Shown: in pieces, positions 55,043-63,342 of the stretch | Layout: every line of letters starts with the position of its first letter | Position numbering within the stretch: the first letter of the stretch is position 1 | Assembly: GCF_000328705.1 (NCBI RefSeq) | Contig: NC_019673.1 | Coordinates: 4,960,001-5,024,000, forward strand | Direction: 5' to 3' | From: Saccharothrix espanaensis DSM 44229 | GTDB lineage: Bacteria; Actinomycetota; Actinomycetes; Mycobacteriales; Pseudonocardiaceae | Length of the DNA: 64,000 bases | Position numbers and translations under genes: made by a program | Notes under the pieces: generated by a model | What the model saw: only the letters and a program-made list of their open reading frames with translations | Database searches by the model: none | Told to the model about the DNA's origin: nothing

Positions 55043-58000
55043 CCGCGGTGACGCCGGTCGCGATCGTCGGGATGGCGGTGCTGTTCCCCGGCGCGCCCGA
55101 CCTGGACTCCTTCTGGCGCAACATCTCCGGTGGGGTCGACGCGATCACCGACGTGCCCGCCGACCGCTGGGACGACGAGTTCCACGACCCCGCCCAGCGC
55201 CGCGCGGACCGCGTCTACACCCGGCGCGGCGGGTTCGTGGAGGCGTCGGTCGACGTGGCCGCGTTCGGCGTCATGCCCGCGTCGGTGCCCGGCACCGAAC
55301 CCGACCAGCTGATCGCGTTGCAGGTGGCGGCGGACGCGGTGGCCGACGCCGGCGGCGACACCGCGCTGCCCGCGGACCGGCGGCGGGCCGGGGTGATCCT
55401 CGGCCGGGGCGGCTACCTGACGCCCGGCCTGGTGCGGCTGGACCAGCGGGTGCGCAGCGCCAACCAGGTCGTGCGGACGCTGCGCGAGCTGGTGCCCGAG
55501 CTGGACGACGAGCGGCTGGAGCGGGTGCGGGCGGCGTTCGCCGCGCAGCTCGGCCCCGAGGCACCCGAGTCGGCCATCGGCCTGGTGCCCAACCTCGCCG
55601 CGTCCCGCGTCGCGAACCGGCTCGACCTGCGCGGCCCCGCCTACACGGTGGACGCGGCCTGCGCGTCGTCGCTGGTGGCGGTGGACCACGCGGTGCGCGA
55701 GCTGGACAGCGGCCGGTGTGACGTGGTGCTGGCCGGCGGCGTGCACCACTGCCACGACATCACGCTGTGGAGCGTGTTCAGCCAGCTCGGGGCGCTGTCC
55801 CGGAGCGGCCGGATCCGGCCGTTCCACCGCGACGCCGACGGCGTGCTGATCGGCGAGGGCACCGGTGTGGTGGTGCTCAAGCGGCTTGCCGACGCCGAGC
55901 GCGACGGCGACCGGGTCTACGCGGTGATCGCCGGGACCGGCGTGGCCGGCGACGGCCGGTCGGCGAGCCTGCTCAACCCGGACCCCGGCGGCCAGGCGAA
56001 CGCGGTGCGGCAGGCGTGGACGGCGGCCGGGCTGGACCCGCGCGCCCCCGACGCGCTGGGCCTGCTGGAGGCGCACGGCACGGCCACCCCCGCCGGCGAC
56101 GCGGCCGAGCTGCGGACGTTGGCCGAGGTGTTCGGCCCGGCGACCGGGCCGCGCGCGGCGCTGGGCTCGGTGAAGTCGATGATCGGCCACACCATGCCGG
56201 CCGCCGGCGTGGCCGGGCTGGTCAAGGCGGCGCTGGCGGTGCACCACGGCGTGCTGCCGCCGACCCTGCACTGCGACGACCCGCACCCGGCGCTGGCCGG
56301 CACCCGCTTCAGCACGCCCGACCGGGCCCGGCCGTGGGACCGCCCGGACAGCGGCGCGCCCCGCCGGGCCGGGGTCAACGCGTTCGGGTTCGGCGGCATC
56401 AACGCCCACGTGGTGCTGACCGAGCCCGCCACCCGGACCGCGCCGGTGGTGGTGCGCGAGCCGACCAGGGTGCTGCGGCTGGCCGCCGCCACCACGGCGG
56501 ACCTGCTGGCGGCGTTGACCGACTCCCCGCAAGGCCTGGACGAGCGGGCCGACGTGCGCGAGCCGGTGCGCCTGGGCGTGGTCGACCCGACGCCGCGCAA
56601 GCTCGCCCTGGCGCGCAAGGCCGTGGCCAAGGGCGTGCCGTGGCGCGGGCGCGGGGACGTGTGGTTCAGCCCGGAACCGCTCGGCGGCCGCACGGCGTTC
56701 CTGTTCCCCGGGCTGGAGGCCGAGTTCGAGCCGGAGGTGGCCGACGTCGCCGCCCGGTTCGGGCTGCCGTGGTCCGGCGGGCAGGTGCGGGTCGGCGACG
56801 TCGGGCGGCACGGCGCGGCGGTCTTCCAGGTCGGCCGGCTGCTGGACGCGGCGCTGCGCCGGCTCGGCGTGCGGCCCGACGCGGTCGCCGGGCACAGCGT
56901 GGGCGAGTGGACCGCGATGGCGGCGGGCGGCATCCACGCGGCCGACGAGGTCGACGCCTTCCTCGCCGCGTTCGACCCGGAGTCGCTGCACGTGCCGGGT
57001 CTGGCGTTCGCGGTGATCGGCACGTCGGCCGAGAAGGTCACCGCCGTGCTGGCCGAGCACCCGAACGTCGTGCTCTCCCACGACAACGCGCCCAACCAGG
57101 CGATGGTGTGCGGTCCGGAGCCCGAGGTGGACGAGGTGGTGCGCCGGTTCCGGGCGGAGGCGGTGATCGCCCGGGTGCTGCCGTTCCGCTCCGGTTTCCA
57201 CACCCCGATGCTCGCGCCCTACCTCGACCCGATCCGCGACGCCGCCCAGCGCTACGGCCTCCACCGGCCGACGACCCCGGTGTGGTCGGCGACCACCGCC
57301 GCCCCGTTCCCGGCCGACCCGGCCGGCGTGCGCGCGCTGTTCGTGCGGCACCTGCTGGAGCCGGTCCGGTTCCGGCCGCTGGTGCGGGCGCTGCACGCGG
57401 CCGGGTTCCGCACGTTCGTGCAGCTCGGCGCGGGTCAGCTCGGGTCGCTGGTGGGCGACACGCTGGCCGGCGAGGAGCACCTGGTGGTCTCCGCGCACGG
57501 CGGCCTGGCCCAGTTGCGGCGGGTGGTGACCGCGCTGTGGGTGCACGGCCGCCCCGCCGACGCCGGCCCCCTGCTGCCGCCGCGCCGCTCCACCCGGACC
57601 CGGCTCGACCTCGGCAGCGCCCTGGTGTCCCTGCCCGCCGCCGAACGGATCGTGCTGACCTCCGCGCCGGACGCGTCGACCTGGCCGGCCGACGACCCGG
57701 TCGCGGCGGAGCTGTCCGCCCTGCTGCGCGACACCGCCGGCCTGGCTGCCGATCTCATCACCGCGCGCACCACCGCGCCCACCACCGCGCCCACCACCGC
57801 GCGCACCACCGTGCCATCGCGGCAAGCGCCCCCACCTCTCGTGCCGGCGCAAGCCCCTCCCGACGCGCCACAGGTGCTGCGGGTGGGGCTGGAGGAGTTC
57901 CCGTACCTGCGGGACCACTGCTTCTTCCGGCAGCGCCCCGGCTGGCCCGACGCGGCCGACAGCTGGCCGGTCGTCCCCGCCACGACCGTCATCGCGCACC

Positions 58001-59259
58001 TGACGGCGATCGCCGAGCGGACCGCGCCCGGCACCCGCGCCACCGCCGTCCACGACGTGCGGCTGACCAAGTGGATCACCGCGACCCCCGGCGCGGACAT
58101 CCCGGTCACGACGGTCCACCGCTCCCCCACCGAGGTCGAGGTGGGCCTGACCGGCTTCTCCCAGGCCGTCGTCACGCTCGCCGGGCGGTACCCGCCCGCG
58201 CCGCCGCCGTGGCCCGTCGACGAGCCCGAACGCACCCCGGACCTGCCCGCCCGCGGTCTCTACGACGAGCGCTGGATGTTCCACGGCCCGCTGTTCCAGG
58301 GCGTCACCGAGCTGACCGCGATCGGCGACCGGCACGTCCGGGGCACGCTGGCCGCCCTGCCGACGCCGGGCGCGCTGCTGGACAACGTCGGCCAGCTGCT
58401 CGGCTACTGGGTGATGGCGGTCCTGCCGGACCGCACCACCGTCTTCCCGGTGCGGCTGGACCGGATCGCCTTCCACGGCCCGCAGCCCGCGGCGCACCAC
58501 GAGCTGCACTGCCACGTGAAGATCACCGCCGTCACCGACGCCACGGTCACCGCCGACGTCCAGCTCCACCACGAGGGCCGGGTGTGGGCGGAGATCACCG
58601 GCTGGACCGACCGCCGCTTCGACACCGACGCCGGCATCCGGGCCGTGGACCGGTTCCCCGGCTCCCACACCCTGTCCACCCCGCACGACGAGGGCTGGGC
58701 CGTCGTGCACGAGCGCTGGCCCGACCTGGCGACCCGCGAACTGGTCATGCGCAACATGCTCGGCGGCGCGGAACGCACCGCCTACGACACCTGCCCGCCG
58801 AACGTGAAGCGCCGCTGGCTGCTCGGCCGCATCGCCGCCAAGGACGCCGCCCGCGCGCTGCTGTGGCGGGAGGGCGCGGGCGAGGTCTACCCGGCCGAGA
58901 TCGCGGTGGACGACCCGCCGCGGCTGCGCGGCGTGCACGGCCGGGACGTGTCCGGCGTCCTGGTCGACCTGGCGCACTGCGCGGAGGTCGGCGTCGCCAT
59001 CGCCCGGCGCGGCCCGTGCGGCATCGACGTCCGGGAGGCCGCCCCCGACGCCCGGCACGACGCCGCGCTCGCCGCCGTCGCCAAGCTCGCCGGCGCGCCC
59101 GGCCGGGTGGTGGCCGACGACGGCGACCGGCTGCGCGTCGCGGCCGGCGGCCGGGAGCACACCGTGGGCGTGCGCGCCCTCGCCAACCCGCCCGGCCTGC
59201 CCGCACGGGAGTACGTGGTCGCGTGGACACCAGCGGAGCAACCAGGAGAGGGATCATGA
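55039..59259 (+). CDS. Type I PKS: KS-AT-like-dehydratase-phosphopantetheinyl transferase
   Basis: A 1406-residue partner megasynthase. The KS (1-455) has C208 in DAACASSL with EAHGTAT and IGHTMPAAG, so it looks catalytic and not like a chain-length factor. An AT-like domain (about 550-860) keeps GHSVGE (S620) and GFHTPML but its first motif reads FPGLEAEFE in place of GQGSQ. A Thr/Ala/Pro repeat linker (57769-57815) precedes a double-hotdog dehydratase (about 945-1215; LRDHCFF, DNVGQ at 1115). The C-terminus (about 1240-1400) resembles a fused phosphopantetheinyl transferase (RRWLLGRIAAKDAARAL, GIDVRE at 1328). That domain would activate the operon's ACPs in cis. Start GTG overlaps the previous stop; the stop overlaps the ACP ATG. 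Confidence 0.9.
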   Translation: MTAVTPVAIVGMAVLFPGAPDLDSFWRNISGGVDAITDVPADRWDDEFHDPAQRRADRVYTRRGGFVEASVDVAAFGVMPASVPGTEPDQLIALQVAADAVADAGGDTALPADRRRAGVILGRGGYLTPGLVRLDQRVRSANQVVRTLRELVPELDDERLERVRAAFAAQLGPEAPESAIGLVPNLAASRVANRLDLRGPAYTVDAACASSLVAVDHAVRELDSGRCDVVLAGGVHHCHDITLWSVFSQLGALSRSGRIRPFHRDADGVLIGEGTGVVVLKRLADAERDGDRVYAVIAGTGVAGDGRSASLLNPDPGGQANAVRQAWTAAGLDPRAPDALGLLEAHGTATPAGDAAELRTLAEVFGPATGPRAALGSVKSMIGHTMPAAGVAGLVKAALAVHHGVLPPTLHCDDPHPALAGTRFSTPDRARPWDRPDSGAPRRAGVNAFGFGGINAHVVLTEPATRTAPVVVREPTRVLRLAAATTADLLAALTDSPQGLDERADVREPVRLGVVDPTPRKLALARKAVAKGVPWRGRGDVWFSPEPLGGRTAFLFPGLEAEFEPEVADVAARFGLPWSGGQVRVGDVGRHGAAVFQVGRLLDAALRRLGVRPDAVAGHSVGEWTAMAAGGIHAADEVDAFLAAFDPESLHVPGLAFAVIGTSAEKVTAVLAEHPNVVLSHDNAPNQAMVCGPEPEVDEVVRRFRAEAVIARVLPFRSGFHTPMLAPYLDPIRDAAQRYGLHRPTTPVWSATTAAPFPADPAGVRALFVRHLLEPVRFRPLVRALHAAGFRTFVQLGAGQLGSLVGDTLAGEEHLVVSAHGGLAQLRRVVTALWVHGRPADAGPLLPPRRSTRTRLDLGSALVSLPAAERIVLTSAPDASTWPADDPVAAELSALLRDTAGLAADLITARTTAPTTAPTTARTTVPSRQAPPPLVPAQAPPDAPQVLRVGLEEFPYLRDHCFFRQRPGWPDAADSWPVVPATTVIAHLTAIAERTAPGTRATAVHDVRLTKWITATPGADIPVTTVHRSPTEVEVGLTGFSQAVVTLAGRYPPAPPPWPVDEPERTPDLPARGLYDERWMFHGPLFQGVTELTAIGDRHVRGTLAALPTPGALLDNVGQLLGYWVMAVLPDRTTVFPVRLDRIAFHGPQPAAHHELHCHVKITAVTDATVTADVQLHHEGRVWAEITGWTDRRFDTDAGIRAVDRFPGSHTLSTPHDEGWAVVHERWPDLATRELVMRNMLGGAERTAYDTCPPNVKRRWLLGRIAAKDAARALLWREGAGEVYPAEIAVDDPPRLRGVHGRDVSGVLVDLAHCAEVGVAIARRGPCGIDVREAAPDARHDAALAAVAKLAGAPGRVVADDGDRLRVAAGGREHTVGVRALANPPGLPAREYVVAWTPAEQPGEGS

Positions 59260-59558
59260 GCACCGACACGACCGCGGCCGACCCGGCGACCGTGCTGGCC
59301 GACATCACGGGGATGCTCCGCGACCTGCTGGAGGAGCACGGTCTGCCGGACGCCGACATCACCCGGGGGTCGACCTTCCACGGCGACCTGGAGCTGGAGA
59401 GCATCGACCTGGTGACGCTGTCGGCGTCGCTGCGCGAGCACTACGGCGACCGGGTCAACTTCGCCGAGTTCGTCGCCGACCTGGAGCTGGACGAGATCAT
59501 CGGCCTCACCGTCGGCGAACTGGTGGACCACGTGGTCACCTCGCTGCGGGCCGCGTGA
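59256..59558 (+). CDS. Free-standing acyl carrier protein
   Basis: A 100-residue carrier protein. Phosphopantetheine would attach to S49 in LELESIDLVTL; the four-helix pattern (DITGMLRDLLEEHGL, DLVTLSASLREHYGD, TVGELVDHV) is typical, and the acidic surface suits docking to KS domains. AGGAGAGGG lies at 59243-59251. Both ends overlap neighbouring genes (ATGA before, ATG sharing the last base after). It may shuttle the chain between the two megasynthases or present the product to the hydrolase. Confidence 0.93.
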   Translation: MSTDTTAADPATVLADITGMLRDLLEEHGLPDADITRGSTFHGDLELESIDLVTLSASLREHYGDRVNFAEFVADLELDEIIGLTVGELVDHVVTSLRAA

Positions 59559-60355
59559 TGGCCAAGGTCCGCACCGGCGCGATCACCACGCACGTGCAGC
59601 GGCTGCCGGCCGCCGGCGGCGACCCGGACGCGCCGCTGGTGGTGTTCGTGCACGGGCTGCTCACCGACAGCCTCGCCAGCTACTACTTCACCGTCGGCCC
59701 GCAGGTCGCCGCGGCCGGCGTCGACGTGCTGATGTACGACCTGCGCGGGCACGGCCGCAGCGACCGCCCGGCCACCGGCTACCGGCTGGAGCACTTCGTG
59801 CAGGACCTGGTGCTGCTGCTCGACGCGCTGGGCGAGACCCGGCCCGTGCACGTGGTCGGCAACTCCTTCGGCGGCACGGTCGCGACGGCCCTGGCCGCGT
59901 GGCACCCGGACCTGGTGGCCACGGTCACCATGATCGAGGGCGAGCCGCCGGTGGCCGGCTGGACCGGGCGGATGCGGGACGCGCTCACCCGCGCCAGGGC
60001 CAACATGGTCAGCCCCGAGGCCCTGGACTGGATCGAGGCCACCTACGGCCGGCACACCGCGAAGCTCGCCCGGGGCGCGGCCCGCATCCTGGAGAGCACG
60101 ACGGTCGCCGAGGACGTGCCGCTCAGCCGGGTGATCGACGACGACCTGAGCGCGCTGACCCGCCCGCTGCTGGCCGTCTTCGGCGACGTGTCCGGGCTGT
60201 GCCGGCAGGTCCCGGGGCTGGCGGCGTCGGTCCCCGGCTGCCGCACGGTCGTGCTGGCCGACCAGGACCACTCGGTGCTCGTGGAACGGCCGCACGAGAC
60301 GCGCGACCTGCTGCTGGACTGGGTGCGCGCGCACCACGCGGTGGCGTCCCGGTGA
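59558..60355 (+). CDS. Alpha/beta-fold hydrolase
   Basis: A 265-residue esterase/thioesterase-like hydrolase. The oxyanion HG motif is VFVHGLLTDS, the nucleophile elbow GNSFGGT, the acid is likely the Asp in LLAVFGDVSG, and the catalytic His sits in DQDHSVLVE. As the megasynthases lack a thioesterase, this is the best candidate for chain release from the ACP, either to water or to an acceptor. A GTG codon just before the ATG is an alternative start. The stop overlaps the glycosyltransferase GTG. Confidence 0.9.
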   Translation: MAKVRTGAITTHVQRLPAAGGDPDAPLVVFVHGLLTDSLASYYFTVGPQVAAAGVDVLMYDLRGHGRSDRPATGYRLEHFVQDLVLLLDALGETRPVHVVGNSFGGTVATALAAWHPDLVATVTMIEGEPPVAGWTGRMRDALTRARANMVSPEALDWIEATYGRHTAKLARGAARILESTTVAEDVPLSRVIDDDLSALTRPLLAVFGDVSGLCRQVPGLAASVPGCRTVVLADQDHSVLVERPHETRDLLLDWVRAHHAVASR

Positions 60356-61521
60356 GCAGGTTCCTCTTCGTCGTGCCGCCGCTGGTCGGCCACGTCAACC
60401 CGCTCGCGGCGGTGGCGGCGGAGCTGACCGCGCGCGGCCACGAGGTGGCCTGGGCCGGGCACGCCGACCTGCTGCGCCGGCTGGTCGGGCCGGCCGCCCC
60501 GGTGCACGACTGCGCGCTGCCCGACACCGACCTGCTGCACCGGCCGCCGGAGCTGACCGGGCCCGCCGCGTTCCGGTTCCTGTGGCAGGACTTCTTCGTG
60601 CCGCTGGCCGACGCGATGGCCCCCGGCGTGGCCGCCGCCGTCGAGAGGGTGCGGCCGGACCTGGTCGTGGCCGACCAGCACGCGGTGGCCGGGTCGCTGG
60701 TGGCCGAGCGGCTGGGCGTGCCGTGCGCGACCTCCGCCAGCACGTCCGCCGAGCTGGTCGACCCGCTGGCCGGACTGCCCAAGGTGGCCGCCTGGCTGGC
60801 CGCGCTGCTGGCCGACCTGCGCCGCCGGGTCGGCGACCCGACCGCCACCCACGACCCGCGCCACCCGCCCGCCGGCGTGGTCGCGTTCACCACCGCCGAC
60901 CTGGTGGGCGAGGTCGCGCTGCCGCCCGGTGTGCGGATGGTCGGGCCGGCGATCGCGCCCCGGCCGGCGGGCGGATTCCCGTGGGACCGCCTCGACCCGG
61001 GCCGCCGCACGGTGCTGGTCAGCCTGGGCACCGCGAACGTCGACGCGGGCGAGCGGTTCCTGCGCGTGGCCGTGGCGGCGCTGGCCGCGCGCCCGCACGT
61101 GCAGGGTGTCGTGGTCGATCCCGGCGGTGTGCTGGGTCACGTGCCGGAGGCCGTCGTCGTGCCGCACGTGCCGCAGTTGGAGTTGCTGGCCCGGTGCGCG
61201 GCGGTCGTGTGCCACTCCGGGCACAACACCGTGTGCGAGTCCCTGTGGCACGGCGTGCCGCTCGTGCTCGCCCCGATCCGGGACGACCAGCCCGTGGTCG
61301 CGGGTCAGGTCGTGGCCGCCGGCGCGGGCGTGCGGGTCCGGTTCGGCCGGGTCACCGCCGAGGGGCTCGGCGACGCGCTGGACACCGTGCTCTCCCCCGC
61401 GTCCGGCCACCGCGACGCGGCGCGGTCGGTCGGCCGGTCGTTCCGCGCGGCCGGCGGCGCACCCGCCGCGGCCGACCACCTGGCCGCGCTGGCGGCGCGG
61501 TCGCCCGTCCGCACCGCCTGA
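60352..61521 (+). CDS. MGT-type GT1 glycosyltransferase
   Basis: A 389-residue GT-B enzyme of family GT1, macrolide/glycolipid branch. The acceptor lobe starts SRFLFVVPPLVGHVNPLAAVAAELTARGHEV with the likely catalytic His in GHVNP. The donor lobe has VLVSLGTANVDAGERF and the signature HVPQLELLARCAAVVCHSGHNTVCESLWHGVP followed by DQPVVAGQV. It should transfer a sugar from a nucleotide donor to the lipid made by the operon. The GTG start overlaps the hydrolase stop (GTGA). No sugar-biosynthesis genes are present, so a common cellular nucleotide sugar is implied. Confidence 0.9.
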   Translation: MSRFLFVVPPLVGHVNPLAAVAAELTARGHEVAWAGHADLLRRLVGPAAPVHDCALPDTDLLHRPPELTGPAAFRFLWQDFFVPLADAMAPGVAAAVERVRPDLVVADQHAVAGSLVAERLGVPCATSASTSAELVDPLAGLPKVAAWLAALLADLRRRVGDPTATHDPRHPPAGVVAFTTADLVGEVALPPGVRMVGPAIAPRPAGGFPWDRLDPGRRTVLVSLGTANVDAGERFLRVAVAALAARPHVQGVVVDPGGVLGHVPEAVVVPHVPQLELLARCAAVVCHSGHNTVCESLWHGVPLVLAPIRDDQPVVAGQVVAAGAGVRVRFGRVTAEGLGDALDTVLSPASGHRDAARSVGRSFRAAGGAPAAADHLAALAARSPVRTA

Positions 61522-61544
61522 CCCAGTCCTCCCGGGGGAACACG

Positions 61545-63278
61545 ATGACGAGTCCGTTCCGCGTGCTGCTCGGCCACACCCGCCCGCACCGCGCGGTCCT
61601 GACCGGCAGCCTGCTGCTGGTGCTGGCGGCGGGCGCGTCCGGGCTGGTGCAGCCGCTGGTGGCGCAGGACGTGCTGGAGGCGCTGGCCACCGGCGGGTCG
61701 GTGCTGGCACCGGTGCTGCTGCTGGCCGGGCTGGTGGTGCTGGGCGCGGCGCTGACCGGCGTGCAGTCGTGGTGGCAGCAGCGCACCGCCGAGCACGTGG
61801 TCCGCGAGGTCCGGCGGGACCTGGTGTTCCGGCTGGTCCGGCTGCGGGTGCCGGAGCTGGACAGCCGCGCGCCCGGCGACCTGACCGCCCGGGTGACCTC
61901 GGACAGCACGTTGTTGCAGAACGCCGCCACCGAAGGGCTGGTGCTGGTCGCCAACGGCGTGCTGACCACGCTGGGCGCGGTGGTGATGATGGGCGTCGTG
62001 CACCTGGGCCTGCTCGGCGTCACCGCCGGGGTGATCGTCGGGGTCGCGCTGGTGCTGCTGGTGGTGCTGCCCCGGATCCGGCTCGCGGTGGCGCGGGCGC
62101 AGGAGTCGCTGGGCGCGGTCGGCGCGGCGCTGGACCGGGCGCTGGGCGCGGCCCGCACGGTGAAGGCCAACGGTGCCGAGGCGCGGGAGACCGCGCTCGC
62201 CGGGGCGGCCGTCGACCGGGCGCACGCCGCCGGGCTGGTCGGCGCGCGGTACGTGGCCGTGGTCAAGGTGCTGACCGGCGTGGCGATCCAGGGCGCGTTC
62301 CTGGCCGTGCTGGGGGTCGGCGGGGCGCTGGTCGCGGCCGGGTCGATGAGCGCGCCGGAGCTGATCGCGTTCCTGCTCTACGTGTTCTACCTGGCCTCGC
62401 CGATCGGCTCGCTGGCCGCCGGGCTCGGGATGCTCCAGCAGGGGTTGGGCGCGGTCGGCCGGATCGAGGAGGTGCGGCGGATGCCCGTGGAGGAGGACGT
62501 CGACCTCGTCGTGCCCGCGCCGCACGGCCCGCCGCCCGCCGTGGAGTTCGCCGGCGTCGAGTTCGCCTACCCCGGCCGCGGCCCCGCGCTGCGCGGCGTG
62601 TCGTGGACCGCCCGGCCCGGCGCGCGCACCGCCCTGGTGGGCCTGTCCGGCGCGGGCAAGACGACGATGTTCGCGCTCCTGCAACGGTTCTACGAGCCGA
62701 CCGGCGGCACCGTCCGGGTCGGCGGGGTCGACATCGCCACGATGTCGCGCGCCGAGCTGCGCCGGCTCATCGCGTACGTGGAGCAGGACTCGCCGGTCAT
62801 GGCGGGCACCCTGCGCGACAACCTGCTCTACGCCAACCCGGACGCCACCGACGCGGAGATCGCCGAGGCCCTGCGGGTCACCCGGCTGACCGGGTTCGTG
62901 GACCGGCTGGACGCGGGCCTGGGCACCGAGGTGGGCACGCGCGGCGTGACGCTGTCCGGCGGGGAGCGCCAGCGGCTGGCCATCGCACGGGCCCTGCTGC
63001 GCAAGCCCCGCGTGCTGCTGCTGGACGAGGCCACCGCCCAACTCGACGCCCGCAACGAGAACGCGCTGCGGGAGGCCGTCGACCAGGTGGCCCGGGACTG
63101 CACGGTCATCCTGATCGCGCACCGGCTGTCCACTGTGACCGATGCCGACCGGATCGTGCTGCTGGAGCACGGTGTGGTGCGCGCGTCGGGCACCCACGCC
63201 GAACTGGTCGAGCAGGACGAGCTGTACCGGGAACTGGCCGCGACCCAACTGCTCGTCACGGCGGTCCCCGGTGTCTGA
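61545..63278 (+). CDS. ABC exporter (fused membrane and ATPase domains)
   Basis: A 577-residue half-transporter of the MsbA/lipid-drug exporter type. The membrane domain (about 20-310) has six helices and the coupling segment DLTARVTSD. The ATPase (about 335-575) has Walker A GLSGAGKTTMF (about 366-376), Q-loop YVEQDSPVMAGTLRDNL, signature LSGGERQRLAIARALL, Walker B VLLLDEATAQLD and the H-loop IAHRLSTV. It probably works as a homodimer. GGGGGAA precedes the ATG. Being last in the operon, it is the likely exporter or flippase of the glycosylated product. Confidence 0.93.
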   Translation: MTSPFRVLLGHTRPHRAVLTGSLLLVLAAGASGLVQPLVAQDVLEALATGGSVLAPVLLLAGLVVLGAALTGVQSWWQQRTAEHVVREVRRDLVFRLVRLRVPELDSRAPGDLTARVTSDSTLLQNAATEGLVLVANGVLTTLGAVVMMGVVHLGLLGVTAGVIVGVALVLLVVLPRIRLAVARAQESLGAVGAALDRALGAARTVKANGAEARETALAGAAVDRAHAAGLVGARYVAVVKVLTGVAIQGAFLAVLGVGGALVAAGSMSAPELIAFLLYVFYLASPIGSLAAGLGMLQQGLGAVGRIEEVRRMPVEEDVDLVVPAPHGPPPAVEFAGVEFAYPGRGPALRGVSWTARPGARTALVGLSGAGKTTMFALLQRFYEPTGGTVRVGGVDIATMSRAELRRLIAYVEQDSPVMAGTLRDNLLYANPDATDAEIAEALRVTRLTGFVDRLDAGLGTEVGTRGVTLSGGERQRLAIARALLRKPRVLLLDEATAQLDARNENALREAVDQVARDCTVILIAHRLSTVTDADRIVLLEHGVVRASGTHAELVEQDELYRELAATQLLVTAVPGV

Positions 63279-63304
63279 CAACGCCTTGTGCGACAGGGAG
63301 ACCG

Positions 63305-63337
63305 GGCGGGGCGTCCGCAGTGGACGGACGCCCCGCC
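63305..63337. terminator. Strong bidirectional terminator
   Basis: Positions 63305-63317 pair perfectly with 63325-63337 (13 bp) across a seven-base loop, 26 bp after the exporter stop and just before the convergent hydrolase stop at 63343. It marks the end of the megasynthase operon. Confidence 0.8.
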
Positions 63338-63342
63338 GCGGA

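Noticed and set aside
57769..57815. Short ACCACCGCGCCC-like tandem repeat considered as a mobile or regulatory repeat
   Set aside because: It lies in frame inside the second megasynthase and encodes a Thr/Ala/Pro linker between AT-like and dehydratase domains.
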